DNA of 64,000 bases, taken from the NCBI GenBank assembly GCA_903813345.2, contig CAIIXF020000007.1, positions 38,300,671-38,364,670 on the forward strand, given 5' to 3'. The position numbers were made by a program, and so were the translations under genes. Origin of the DNA: Owenia fusiformis (Eukaryota > Annelida > Polychaeta > Sabellida > Oweniidae). Below the pieces are notes generated by a model. The model was given only the letters and a program-made list of their open reading frames with translations, made no database searches and was not told the origin of the DNA. Of the stretch, positions 13,085 to 23,499 are shown piece after piece; the first letter of the stretch is position 1; each line of letters starts with the position of its first letter.

Positions 13085-13635
13085 GCAGTTCTGACACCTA
13101 AGCAATGTAGCCTCGCAGCGTAGAGACTAGAAACTAATCGTGTTCGAACGTAGTGGGATACGGAGGTCCCGCGTTCGAGCCGCAGGTACGGAGAATTTTT
13201 GATTATTGCACTACAGGACATCCGGTATAATTATTACATTTTTGAGCAACGTTGACACCCGAGCAGTGTAGCCTGGGTGGTTAGTGACTGTGGTAGTGCG
13301 TACCGAGGGATACAAGGTCCCGCGTTCGAGCCTCGGGTACGGCGTTCTTGATAATAGTTCTACAGGGCACTCGGCCCGAAGGTCCAACCGTTTACCGGCC
13401 CTTGGCATGGGTCGGTTCTCTGACTGCTCTTGTCGGAGACAGATTGTGAGACTGTGGTTGGTTCCTCCACTTATGGGCTATAGTAGACGCCGGGAGTCAT
13501 ACAGTATGGTAGTGGGCCCCCACCAAGGGCAGTAGTGGAACGACGCGAATCGGTCCCAGTATGGTTGCCTTGCAACTGAAGCGACTCGAGGAAATCATGC
13601 CATTCACAGTGACCCAGAAAAGACTTTTGCTTCTT
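13085..13635 (+). mobile_element. tRNA-derived SINE, copy 1, with duplicated head
   Basis: A tRNA-like head with an A-box-like TAGCCTGGGTGGTTAGTGAC (about 13270) and a B-box-like CGCGTTCGAGCCTCGGG (about 13320) is followed by a ~300-bp tail (ACCGTTTACCGGCCCTTGGC, GAGACAGATTGTGAGACTGT, GGGCCCCCACCAAGGGCAG, ACTTTTGCTTCTT). The tail is nearly identical to that at 28040-28325. A partial extra head, with its own GCGTTCGAGCC, sits just upstream at 13107-13196. A and B boxes are the pol III internal promoter elements of tRNA-derived SINEs. No protein is encoded. Confidence 0.8.
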
Positions 13636-13639
13636 GATT

Positions 13640-14265
13640 TAACTTATTTTGTTATATCAATTAAAACTTAAACAAACTGATTTCAACGACGGGCACTTAT
13701 TTATTGTGCAATTTGTTCAAAACAAGAAAGATGAAAGCCCTCCAGTCCAAGCGATGTTTAAGCAATGTAGGTCCAATTTAGAATAGTCTTTTTTATTCTA
13801 GGTCCAAATAATGGACCAATTTACCAAATTATTCAGCTTCGTTCACAAAGTAGTGCATCCGTCGGTCGAAGTAAAGACTGAACGCTTGAAGAAGACTTCA
13901 AAGATGGAAATTCACAGGATGATATATTCAGACGATATTGCAGAAGACGGTAGGGCTTTTTATTGGTCAAATGAATGAAGGAGACATCTATATTTGATTC
14001 AAAATTGCTTATTTTCATACAGATACAATTGCACCTGCAATAGTCAATGAATTACTTCAGGTAAAGAAGTACAATAAAAAGTATAAAAAGAATTAATGTT
14101 GGAAAGGCAAAATTACTCCATGTTGGGTAACTTTGTGAATACTACATTAATAATCTCTGTACCAACTCCCGCAAATCTAGCATGAATCCCCCGAGACATT
14201 CGGAAAAGCATTGACATGAAAGTTATTTTTTGGTGTATATTCAATATTGATTCTCGTCTACCGAG
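13640..14265. other. Right flank of the SINE composite, otherwise empty
   Basis: No gene is seen. A block TATTGGTCAAATGAATGAA followed by GAGACAT near 13960 also occurs downstream of the second SINE copy near 28390, so the composite repeat extends past the SINE on its right side. Confidence 0.5.
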
Positions 14266-14269
14266 AGCT

Positions 14270-14990
14270 TACCTTAAAGATTCTCGCAATCTTTATCCAA
14301 TCAGCGTTTGCGATGTGTATCGGCTCACGTATAAAAGGCGAATCCAACTCAAATCCATGCAGGGGTGTATGAGGTACTCGAATAGGAAAGAGCTCGTGAA
14401 ATCTGAATTTATATGCACATGGTCAATGTTTACACATGTTTGGAGTTATTGAAGAAAATGTGATATGGGTGTGGTTCCGAATTTGAAGTCATTGCTGGAA
14501 AATATGATTATTTTTAATACGTGAAATTATATCTATAAATACAGCACTAAAAATAACAGTACACATGAAGTACATGTATGATTGTGTCCAGAAATGTTTG
14601 AAACCCTTACGGAAAATTCTGTCTGCATTTTTTGTCACAATTGCTCTTTCTTCCCGCATTCTAGTGCTGTTTGAATGAATATATTAATTAATGTATTTCT
14701 AACTAAAATATATCACATTTTTTTATAAACCACAAACATTTAGATCATAAAAAAATTATTCAATACTTGAGTGAGCACGATATGCAAGGGTTACTAAGTT
14801 GACACAGTAAATGACCACTGATATTGTGTTAGTCCATGCACACAGCGTATTCTGCTAAAACATATTTGCTAACACCCCCCCCACTTTCATAGTGAAGTGA
14901 CTAATTGGTTTATGTTTACGTTTTAATGTGTTTTGGGTTCCTTGTTACAGCAAGGGGGGCCAGTAAAGTAAACTAACATGTTTGCATGGC
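14270..14990 (+). repeat. ~700-bp dispersed repeat with CCAAT/TATA core, copy 1
   Basis: This interval matches 33893-34585 in reverse orientation with high identity over its whole length. Near its left end an ATCCAATCAGCG (CCAAT-box-like) lies about 35 bp before CGTATAAAAGGCG (TATA-box-like), an arrangement typical of pol II promoters. The interior has no coding frame. It could be a solo LTR or a non-autonomous element carrying a promoter; terminal TG..CA and target duplications were not established. Confidence 0.7.
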
Positions 14991-14999
14991 AAGTTTTGG

Positions 15000-17255
15000 A
15001 TCTTATTTTCCTAAGAGCTCTAGATAAGGAGTTTGTTGTCCGGGTCGAAGCCTTATTCATAAAGCCAGCGTAGGACTAAACGTCAACGTACAGAGGTAGG
15101 TTGATTTTGTTTATGAAATTGCTGCCACTTGACTTTATGTAAATGTAAGTAATTTATATTGCTTACCATACTATATGTCCTAACTTCAGGTATCCGCAAA
15201 CGCGTTATTTGCACGAATCTTATGCTATAGCCTTGTTAAATAGGGAAATGAGCGATTCTGGCAGTGTTACACATATTTTTGCCTGAAAATCACTAGCCTG
15301 CTTTGTATTCAATGAATACATCGATTCATAAGTACTCACAATATGTGCGAAAACCAAAGATTAAAAGAGCTTAAATAGGTACATGTAGCAATTGACCGAA
15401 TAATCTTTTAGGATTAAACTATTTGGACGTGTCCAAAATATTCCTTTCCCATCGTTAACTCCATGGCCCACTTTCCACATTTACAGTCATTTATGGCGAT
15501 TCTAAGATAAAGATAGTTAAAATATAAACACGATCTTTAGAGTAGTGAATATTATTCCACGTTGTTGAATGGATAGTCTGTTTAAACTTAAAGGCAGAAT
15601 CTGATCTATAGGGGGTGACAAAATTACAAGCAACATGTATAATTGACCTACCAAAATCTATTCCTTACACTATCAAATACAATATCTCCGAAAAGATTCA
15701 CAATATGTTATACATTGGTGAAGCTATTAATGATTCAAAGTGCAAAAATGGGTCACAAATGTTTAAATTCTCCCAAATAATAAGAATGGTAACCATTCTT
15801 ATAGAAAAATAGTACATTATTGTAAAAATCTTAAATTTTCCTGGAATAAAGTATGCACTTTTGTGATTTTTAGAAAATAGACATGACAAGGAATGACATG
15901 AGCCAAAAATATTCTAAAACTGAAACAATTCTGATTTTCTCTTTAAGTTAATAACACTAAGTGCAAATTTATTACATATTTCTGGCACGTTCGCCATTTT
16001 CGAACGAACTAGCCCATACAATGATTATATTTCTGCGTTCTCCCATACATAACCTTCATCTTGACACTATATTTAATATAGGGTTTGCGTCTCGATTTTT
16101 AAATATCACTACGCCAACTAAGGGACTCGTTTTCAGGTAAAATCCCTGCTTCACCGTTGAAAATTAACGAATAAAGTAGTTCCAGTTTACGGGACTATAT
16201 TCTTGCGATTTTTTCTTAAAATGGCACATTTAGAAAGTACTTGGCCTCAGCTTTACATACATTACTCGAGTCTCTAGCTTACAGCTAGACGAAACTTCAT
16301 TGATTTCGTATGTACTGTGCTACACGCACCTACACGCACCTAGAACTCATTTTTAATAAATTTTATAAATATTTTTAAGAATATTAATCATATTTAGGAT
16401 GAAGCGTTGCTTGTCTGGATTTAGATATTTCAAAATTTCATTTCGGAGTTTTGACAAATGGTGAAATTTTCTCGCTGTAGCTAAAAATGGCTTCCGGTTC
16501 TGGACGTGAATAACATTTGAAATTATTCTCGCTAAAGAAATCAAATATAACAATAGATTCAGACGGGGATGTGAGCTGATGTTCTTCAAATCTATACATA
16601 AAGGTATATTTCATATTATTATGCCATATTTACTGTGCGTGTGACACAATGATTTACAATATTTATAATACTAAGGCAGCTCAATCTTCCTCCTCAAAGC
16701 CGGAATATAGAGAAGGCTTTGGACCGAAGTAATACATACACACCTCAAATGGCCACATTGCATACAATTAAACCTACTATACACAGCATTGAAGTTGGCA
16801 TGGCTTCGTTTTTAAAGTATAGTGCTATTTACCGGAGTGACACCAGAAACACAACCGGAAGTGCTATTTACCGGAGTGACACCAGAAACACAAAATATCA
16901 TCACCAGGTAATTACGACTAATTGCAAAGTAATTAGCTCAATTTCATATTAGTTGATTTAGACTTTATAAGATCAATATTAAATATTATAGATTATGACG
17001 TTTGTTTGTCTAAATATATTATGAACGCTCTGATTTTAGGTGAATAACAATCGGAATAACTTATTTTTTTGTATTATCGCCCATTGATTTTACCGAAATG
17101 TTACATGTTGACTTAGAGGAGGGAAAACCCCAGAGTTTTAGCGACGACACACATATATATCGGTGTTGCATTCTAGGAGCCAATCCTCCTTGTGTTGACT
17201 ATTATTTTTGAATCGTATTGTTGTCGAATGATTCGCTGGATGAAATATCAGGGTC
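15000..17255. other. Intergenic, no gene seen
   Basis: No convincing exon on either strand. Local structures: an AAGAATGGT/ACCATTCTT palindrome at about 15780-15802, a short duplication CTACACGCAC at about 16320-16340, and the 39-bp duplication listed separately. Confidence 0.5.
16817..16894. repeat. 39-bp tandem duplication (2 copies)
   Basis: The block AGTGCTATTTACCGGAGTGA followed by CACCAGAAACACAA is present twice in direct tandem with essentially no differences, indicating a recent local duplication. Confidence 0.85.
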
Positions 17256-17261
17256 TGATTT

Positions 17262-17775
17262 ACTCACTTCGAGCCATGTTAGATTTTGAAACTTATGGCT
17301 CTCAAACGCGGAAGTGGACAGCTCATCGATTGTGACCTTTGAAATCGAATTAAGTCGATCAGCGGCCTACTTTTGTTCTCTAACTATGCTATACATCATT
17401 ATCATCCTTCTGTACAAGTATTGGAGTGCTGAGGTACTTCCTTTTCGATCAAGACTTGAAATTGTTAGTTGAGTTAATGTTTTAACTGCCAAATTCCGTT
17501 GCGTTGCGTATCTCGCTCCTAGCAAACCGCCATATTGGAAATAGGTCTAAAAAAATTCACTCGATGAACAATTTACAAGTCTTGATCGAAAAAGAAGTAT
17601 TTCAGCGCTCTAATACTTACACGGATTGATGATACTGATGTAAGACACAGTTAGAGACCAAAAGTAAGCCGCTGATCGACTTAATTCGATTTCAAAGGTC
17701 ACAATCATTGAGCTGTCCAAATGCTCCGTGGGAAAGCTATTATATCAAAATCCAAATAGCTTTCGCAGGAAGTAA
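17262..17775. mobile_element. Foldback element with ~200-bp inverted arms
   Basis: The arms at about 17262-17470 and 17565-17775 are imperfect reverse complements. Diagnostic paired words are GACAGCTCATCGATTGTGAC / GTCACAATCATTGAGCTGTC, GAATTAAGTCGATCAGCGGC / GCCGCTGATCGACTTAATTC, and TTCGATCAAGACTTG / CAAGTCTTGATCGAA. The ~95-bp spacer has no coding content. Likely a non-autonomous DNA element; superfamily not identified. Confidence 0.75.
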
Positions 17776-18180
17776 GGTCTGATCAGACTATCAGTGAATA
17801 GTCTAATCTGCATTTTCGATACTAAATTATCATTATTTACTTGTACATGTAGATCTATCAGGTTTAAATTACTGACTTTTATATTGCATTCATTTCATGC
17901 ATCACATATCCTCTTCTATAAAATAGTCTAAATCTAGCCAAAGCCGGGAGCCAAACGGTGACCTTCACGGCAGTAGATACAGGTAGGCCAGCTTGAAAGA
18001 TAACTCATTTATTCACACCCTTATCTCATTCCAAGACTATCTCTACGTTCTAGTCTTGCGGGGCATCCATTGAACGACAAGTTATTTATCAAAACACGAA
18101 ATTAAAGGGCGCTAGGTATGCATATATTTCTTACCTCTATCGATTCTTAATACCACAAGAAAGGTTCTACCAAAGCAAGA

Positions 18181-18582
18181 AAAGACGCGGCGGTCTCAAA
18201 TTGCAGTAATATACTCTTCAATCTTTCGATTGACCAGTTTTTAACTTACTTGACGCGTAGTAATATGTAAATAAATCGAGGTGATTCAGGTTTGGCATGG
18301 CTGTCACCGATCAGCCGCATGAACAACACGTCAAATACAACAGTTATTTCATTCAAATACCAATATGTGCCGATTTATCAATGTTGCTTGAATTGATTCC
18401 GTATTGATGGGGCGAACTAATTTCCCAAGCCTGGAGGAATGTTCCCTGGAAAAAAGATATTCAAATGTACGCACTGGATGAAATGTTCATGGCAGACATT
18501 TTGAAATTAGCTGAAATACTGGTCGATCGAAAGATTGAAGTGTATATTACTGCAATTTGAGACAGCTGTGTCTTTTCTGGCT
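18181..18582. mobile_element. TIR element just upstream of the fucosyltransferase gene
   Basis: Inverted ends of about 60 bp: the left contains GGTCTCAAATTGCAGTAATA then TCAATCTTTCGATTGACCAGT; the right contains the complementary ACTGGTCGATCGAAAGATTG and TATTACTGCAATTTGAGAC. The interior has no transposase. It ends about 270 bp before the fucosyltransferase start codon, so it lies in that gene's likely promoter or 5' leader. Confidence 0.7.
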
Positions 18583-18854
18583 TTGAAAGAATGTTTGTTT
18601 TGGTGTGAAGAGTCGATAGAGGTTAAGAAATATATTCGTACCAGGCGCCGTTTAATTTCGTGTTTTGAAAAATATTGTGTCTTTCAATGGTTCCCCCTAA
18701 AGACCAGAAACGAAGAGGATGGGCTTGGAACAAGATAATTAACACCCAATTGCCTTTTCCCAAAAACTTCAATGGAAAGTGTACTTCCCAGTATGACTGA
18801 ATGTACAATGTTAATGATTGAATTCTTTTTCCAGATGTTTCGTTGCAAGCTGTT

Positions 18855-20057
18855 ATGACGCTGTGCTTCAAAAAACGGACATACCAGTTTGGTTGTTTAG
18901 TAATTGCTGGTATTGCACTTTTACTAATAGTCGACAAATTTCTAATACAGCCGTTGAAAATAAAACTCTTGAAAAAGAAACAAATTCAAGAATCTGGATT
19001 TAACAAGAAGAAAATAGCATTTGGAACGACATATTTCGGTGATTCAACTTGGTTCGATTACGGTAGTTCAGGATTTGATAAATGCGAGTTTTCAAATTGT
19101 ACATACTTTAAGAACATACAACTTGCAGATGCTGTCCTCTTTCATGGTTTTGATATTCATAGTAGAAACCAGATACAAGGAATCAGTAGACCAAATGACC
19201 AAATATGGATTTATTATAGTATAGAATCGCCTTATTCGGATCCAATTGATCAATCAGCATTGAATGGGATATTTAATTGGACATGTACATATCGATCCAC
19301 ATCGGATATACACATGCCTTATGGATATGTTACGAAAAAATCAATTCCTCTGTCTAATCCATCAGAGATATTTTTATCAAAAAAGACGAAACTTGCTGTT
19401 ATAGCGTCAAGCCATTGTGGCACTATTCCTAGCGGGAGATGGGAGTACATCGCAGAACTCCAAAAATACATGTCAATCGATGTTTTTGGCAAATGTGGCA
19501 AAACACCAACTTGTGGTAGATTTGATTGTGTTCAGCAATTTGCAAAAGAATACAAGTTTTATTTATCATTTGAAAATGCCAAATGCAAGGAGTATATCAC
19601 AGAAAAACTGTTCCTAAATGCCTACCTTAGTAACATGGTCCCCATTGTATTGGGTGGATACACTAGGCAAGACTATGAGCGAATAGCACCTCCCGATTCT
19701 TTTATATACTCAGGGGATTACAAAAATGCATCCATTCTCGCAGCGTATATACAATCACTGGATAAGGACGATTCAAAATATTTGGATTATTTTAAGTGGA
19801 GGCAATATTATGATGTAACAAGCGCAAGTGATAACCCTGCGTGCTTGTTATGTAAGGCGCTACACAATAAAAAATTGGTGGCTCAAAAAAGAATCGTAAA
19901 CAATCTACACAATTTGAGAAACAAGACTGCTGAATGTCTTTCATCCAATAGCAACAGTTTAATGACTGGCTTAAATAGTTATCTTTACAGCATTGTCACA
20001 ATGATATTTTTTGCTATGGGAATATGCTCTTATATTATCACGGACCGATGGAATTAG
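18855..20057 (+). CDS. Alpha-1,3-fucosyltransferase (GT10 family), Golgi type II
   Basis: Intact 400-residue GT10 fucosyltransferase, predicted to transfer fucose from GDP-fucose to GlcNAc-containing glycans in the Golgi lumen. A short cytosolic tail precedes a membrane segment at residues about 11-30, then a stem and the catalytic domain. The family signatures are visible: FNWTCTYRSTSDIHMPYG at 140-157, SSHC..PSGRW near 185-196, and FYLSFENAKCKEYITEKLF from 235, leading into VPIVLGG at 262-268. The start is the ATG at 18855, because the hydrophobic anchor follows directly; a splice-acceptor-like TTTTTCCAG lies 20 bp upstream, so a noncoding or short 5' exon is likely. The coding part is a single exon. 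A second hydrophobic segment near residues 373-394 at the very C terminus is unusual for GT10. The exact acceptor linkage (Lewis-type or core alpha-1,3) cannot be told from the sequence. Confidence 0.93.
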   Translation: MTLCFKKRTYQFGCLVIAGIALLLIVDKFLIQPLKIKLLKKKQIQESGFNKKKIAFGTTYFGDSTWFDYGSSGFDKCEFSNCTYFKNIQLADAVLFHGFDIHSRNQIQGISRPNDQIWIYYSIESPYSDPIDQSALNGIFNWTCTYRSTSDIHMPYGYVTKKSIPLSNPSEIFLSKKTKLAVIASSHCGTIPSGRWEYIAELQKYMSIDVFGKCGKTPTCGRFDCVQQFAKEYKFYLSFENAKCKEYITEKLFLNAYLSNMVPIVLGGYTRQDYERIAPPDSFIYSGDYKNASILAAYIQSLDKDDSKYLDYFKWRQYYDVTSASDNPACLLCKALHNKKLVAQKRIVNNLHNLRNKTAECLSSNSNSLMTGLNSYLYSIVTMIFFAMGICSYIITDRWN

Positions 20058-20583
20058 GTGATCATGACCTTTGACTTCATTCGGCAGGCCGATGTTTGTC
20101 CATTCCAGAGTGATGCATCACCATGGGAGATATTTATGTTGATGACCACTTGAACATTACTGGCAATTTTGTCTATTAGGCTTAACTATATAGAAATGAC
20201 AAGTATTAAAGGGACAAGATGGGCAGGGGTTTCAATGAATATTTTTTCAACAGGATTTTGGCAATTTCAACAGGGATTGGGGGATAGAGACAAATTGAGA
20301 GTAGGTTTCGAAAAATTTGTCACGCTTTTACATTTTTTACTGTTATCCCTGGCTGTTATCATTTTATGTTATGTCATTTTTCGGAAAATCCCAACAGTTC
20401 TGATCTGGGTTTTTGACAGGTTTTCAGATGAACGGGTTATTTCTGTATAACTATCACAATAACAAAAGTTTTAATTGTCAGAATGTATGCAAAAATGATT
20501 GTTCTAAAATGTTCAGTCAAGAAAGTTTTCTAGAAAAATGTCTATCAGTTCTAAGAATTTCCTTAATACATGTCATATGTCAA

Positions 20584-20669
20584 GTGGTCACCACAAGAAG
20601 TAGTTCAACAAGTTAAACCTAGTCTGAGCCTTATTTCTTAACTTGTTGAACTACACAAGAAGTGGTGAC
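20584..20669 (+). other. Long imperfect hairpin downstream of the fucosyltransferase gene
   Basis: GTAGTTCAACAAGTTAA pairs with TTAACTTGTTGAACTAC (17 bp), and GTCACCAC pairs with GTGGTGAC (8 bp) beyond an internal loop; the terminal loop is about 20 nt. The internal-loop arms (ACAAGAAGT and ACAAGAAGT on the same strand) would not pair. The size resembles a microRNA precursor, but a decayed short TIR element is equally possible. Confidence 0.45.
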
Positions 20670-20784
20670 ATAATGTCATAGTCTCCAACTTTTTTTTGTG
20701 GATGGTGTTTGGCAGTTAGAGTTTGGGGGTTGGTGTTCAGCGTTTGCCATCTTTAACAAATGGCAGGTAGTGATATATTGCAGA

Positions 20785-21180
20785 CTTTCACACAGTGAAA
20801 CCGTGAATGGGTTATTAGATCGTTTATTGTTCCTTAGATCTTACACAGTTACTTGGATAGTACTAGTGAGCCAATATTTTATGTTGCATTTATCTGTTTA
20901 TTGACTGTCAAAACAGAAATCATATATTTTATACATGAACGCATCTTTACATTGTAGCACTGTTTGTCAAAGAACGTCCAGCCAGGCATGACACATCTTT
21001 GACTAATGGCAATGAAACTGCGAATGAGTCATTAGACCGTTTATTGTTCTTTAGATCTTACACAGTTTCTTGGATAATACGAGTGAGCCAATATTTTATG
21101 TTGTATTTATTGACTGTATACCTCAAACAGAAACCCTATATTTGATACATGAACGAGTCTTTATATTGTAGCATAGCCAG
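20785..21180. repeat. Tandem duplication of a ~200-bp segment
   Basis: Two diverged copies, about 20785-20965 and 21010-21178, share CGTTTATTGTTC.TTAGATCT, GTGAGCCAATATTTTATGTT and TACATGAACG. No protein is encoded. Confidence 0.7.
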
Positions 21181-21435
21181 GCATGAGAAGGGTGAGGCAA
21201 TGCCTCAACTGCCTTTCAGACACATAATTCACAGTCACTCACTTTGTATGTTTTATGGTTTTGTAAGGACATTACATGTTATTAACTTTAAATGGCTTAA
21301 GTTTCTATACTGATATATATATATATTTATTACACATGACAATGAACAGCATAATTCAATATTTCAATAAATATTTTTATGACAAAAGTTAATAAAATTG
21401 GTTTAGCCATTGTATTATTTGTTTTAGTGAAATAG

Positions 21436-21601
21436 CAGGCCCGTAGCCAGGCCAAAAAATCTTTCAAAATCATGCAGTTTTTCACCATTCTGAGCACTTT
21501 TAAGTGATTTTGGCCACTTTTGGACCAAAATTGTCACTAGTGAACCCCCCTGGAATTTTTCAAGAAGTGAACCCCCTTGGCAAATCCTTGCTATGGGCCT
21601 G
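21436..21601. mobile_element. MITE, TIR CAGGCCCGTAGCC, 5-bp TSD, copy 1
   Basis: The element starts CAGGCCCGTAGCCAGG and ends CTATGGGCCTG. It is flanked on both sides by AATAG (21431-21435 and 21602-21606), a 5-bp target-site duplication. The interior includes AATCATGCAGTTTTTCACCA and GTGAACCCCCCTGGAATTTT and closely matches the copy at 41736. No coding capacity. Confidence 0.85.
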
Positions 21602-21681
21602 AATAGGGTCAGGCTTGTAAGCTATATCATTGTTCTTATGAATGAAACAACAAATTGAAGGTTTCTGCCCTTGATAATATA

Positions 21682-22674
21682 CAGAGTGTCTCCAAAAAAA
21701 TGTTACACTTACAAAAAGTTCAATATCTTTCATAATTTTGACTTTCCCCCCAAAATATACCTTGGATACCAAAAGACAAATCTTTCTTGAATAATTTGAC
21801 ACCATCAGATTCAAAATCTGTCCTTGATTGGCTCCACAGGACAGCTTTTAGTGTCCCATAGTAAAATCTGACTTGCGCCAACTTCTAAGTGATTAGATGG
21901 ACCAAATGACAAAAGAGGAACAATTTACTTAACATTTAACTTTCTTCTGAGCAGAAGCTTGACCTTTAACTGAGTCACTCTGTAATTTTACTATTTGTCT
22001 TACAAATGGTCATTAGGTCTATCCACATAATTATGTGGTCCCCTCAACATATTGAATGTGAAAGAAAATCTGAGGTACCCTTGCCCATGCGAACATGCAT
22101 TGTAATATCACACTGATTCCATCAATTATTTTAGAATAAAATGTAGAAGTTCATTTAGTTTAGTTTGTGATGCTGTTAAGCGCTTTCAGAGGCCCTTCAA
22201 AAAATCAAGGCTGTAAAGTGGGATGACCCTGGGGGCCAATCAGTTGGGTAATTCAATGTTATCTTCTGATTTCCAAACAGTTCTACCAAATGATCTGCCA
22301 TAGGCCTTTGCAATATCCTGTTGCCATCATTCGTAACGAAATTGAACCTTGACAATGAAATTTTGTATTTCTATCCAGGAAAGAAACAACCAAATCATTG
22401 ATCATATCAAGATATCACTGTCCACAGCATTCACACCAAAAAAGAAATGACCACCACATATCCAAACACTGAGAAGTTGGCACAAATCAGATTTCACATG
22501 CATCTATAAAATCAGTCCTGTGCAGCCAATCATGGACGGATTTTGAATCTGATGGTGTGGATTTATTCGAGGAAGACTGGTCTTTTGGTATCGAAGTATA
22601 TTTTAGAGGAAAAGTCAAAATCATGAAAGATATTGAACTTTTTGCAACTGTAACATTTTATTTGTGACACACTG
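21682..22674. mobile_element. Tc1/mariner-type element with ~150-bp TIRs, TA target
   Basis: Ends CAGAGTGTCTCC and the inverted GTGACACACTG are bordered by TA on both sides. The inverted similarity runs about 150 bp inward: GTTCAATATCTTTCATAATT pairs with the reverse of AATCATGAAAGATATTGAAC, and CACCATCAGATTCAAAATC with GATTTTGAATCTGATGGTG. The middle shows no transposase. TA duplication and CAG-type ends fit the Tc1/mariner superfamily. Confidence 0.75.
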
Positions 22675-22826
22675 TAGAGCAGACACCCTCATACAGTCAA
22701 GAAATCATTATTATTACCATCTGAGACTCAGTTACCATGCAGTCCACATTAGGGTAGATCAGAATACTAGTAATGAGAATTGAAATGTAATTTTAATGAT
22801 AGTCAGTGCATTTTCACAATTTTATT

Positions 22827-23211
22827 AGAGTCCATTTCACAGTTTTATTGCGTCAGTAAATAAGAAATCGGAAGACCATTGTGCAATAATATATGGAAAA
22901 GTATATTCATATTGTACATGAATAACATTTGTTTATTTCAGATTTTTTAGTTTTTTGTGCAATTTTGTGCTCCTGTAATTTGAAGAATTTTAGCCATGTT
23001 AATCTTACATGTATTGAAAATAACATTGCAGAGAAGCATCCAAATATAAGAGGCCACACTTTAAAGGCCAAACTAGAAGCAATCCAAGATAAACAAATGT
23101 CATTCATGCACAATAGGAATATATTTTTCCATATACTATTGCATAATGATCTTTTGATTTCTTATTTTTAGGTTTTACTGACGCAATTAAACAGTGAAAT
23201 GGACTCTAATT
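22827..23211. mobile_element. MITE with long TIRs (TTAGAGTCCATTTCAC)
   Basis: The left end TTAGAGTCCATTTCACAG and the block ATTGCGTCAGTAAA are matched in reverse at the right end (TTTACTGACGCAAT, GTGAAATGGACTCTAA). Inner pairs such as CAATAATATATGGAAAA / TTTTCCATATACTATTG extend the inverted arms further. No coding capacity. Confidence 0.75.
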
Positions 23212-23414
23212 CTAAATACAAAATCAAAACATTCTCACTGGTGTTACACTGTTAAAAGTTAAAATGTCGGATGTGGGATGTGGTGTACTAGTTACAAATC
23301 ATGGGACCAAACGTCTGTCCCAATCCACGCATATTCTTAATTTTCATTAATTAAAAAAATAAACATTGTAATCTAAGAAAAATTTATGATAAAAAGAAAT
23401 TTCAACAAAATAGA

Positions 23415-23496
23415 CGTCGTGGACAGGATTCGAACCTGTGCGGGAAGATCCCATTTGATTTCGAGTCAAACGCCTTAACCACTCGGCCACCACGAC
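23415..23496 (-). tRNA. tRNA-Ser (anticodon CGA)
   Basis: On the minus strand the gene begins GTCGTGGTGGCCGAGTGG, which contains the pol III A box. It has the anticodon loop CTCGAAA (anticodon CGA, reading UCG), a serine-type long variable arm, and the B box GGTTCGAATCC. The 3' acceptor strand CCACGAC pairs fully with the 5' GTCGTGG, with a G discriminator, as expected for serine tRNA. No intron; CCA is not encoded, as usual in eukaryotes. It looks functional. Confidence 0.96.
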
Positions 23497-23499
23497 ATT

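Noticed and set aside
13211-13535. Frames of 65-83 residues with GC-rich codons
   Set aside because: They lie within the SINE body and recur with it.
18535-18937. Frames upstream of and overlapping the fucosyltransferase start
   Set aside because: No domain; they overlap the TIR element or the real gene in another frame.
20169-20450. 93-residue plus-strand frame with a hydrophobic segment after the fucosyltransferase
   Set aside because: It starts at TTG, has no recognisable domain and lies in the probable 3' flank.
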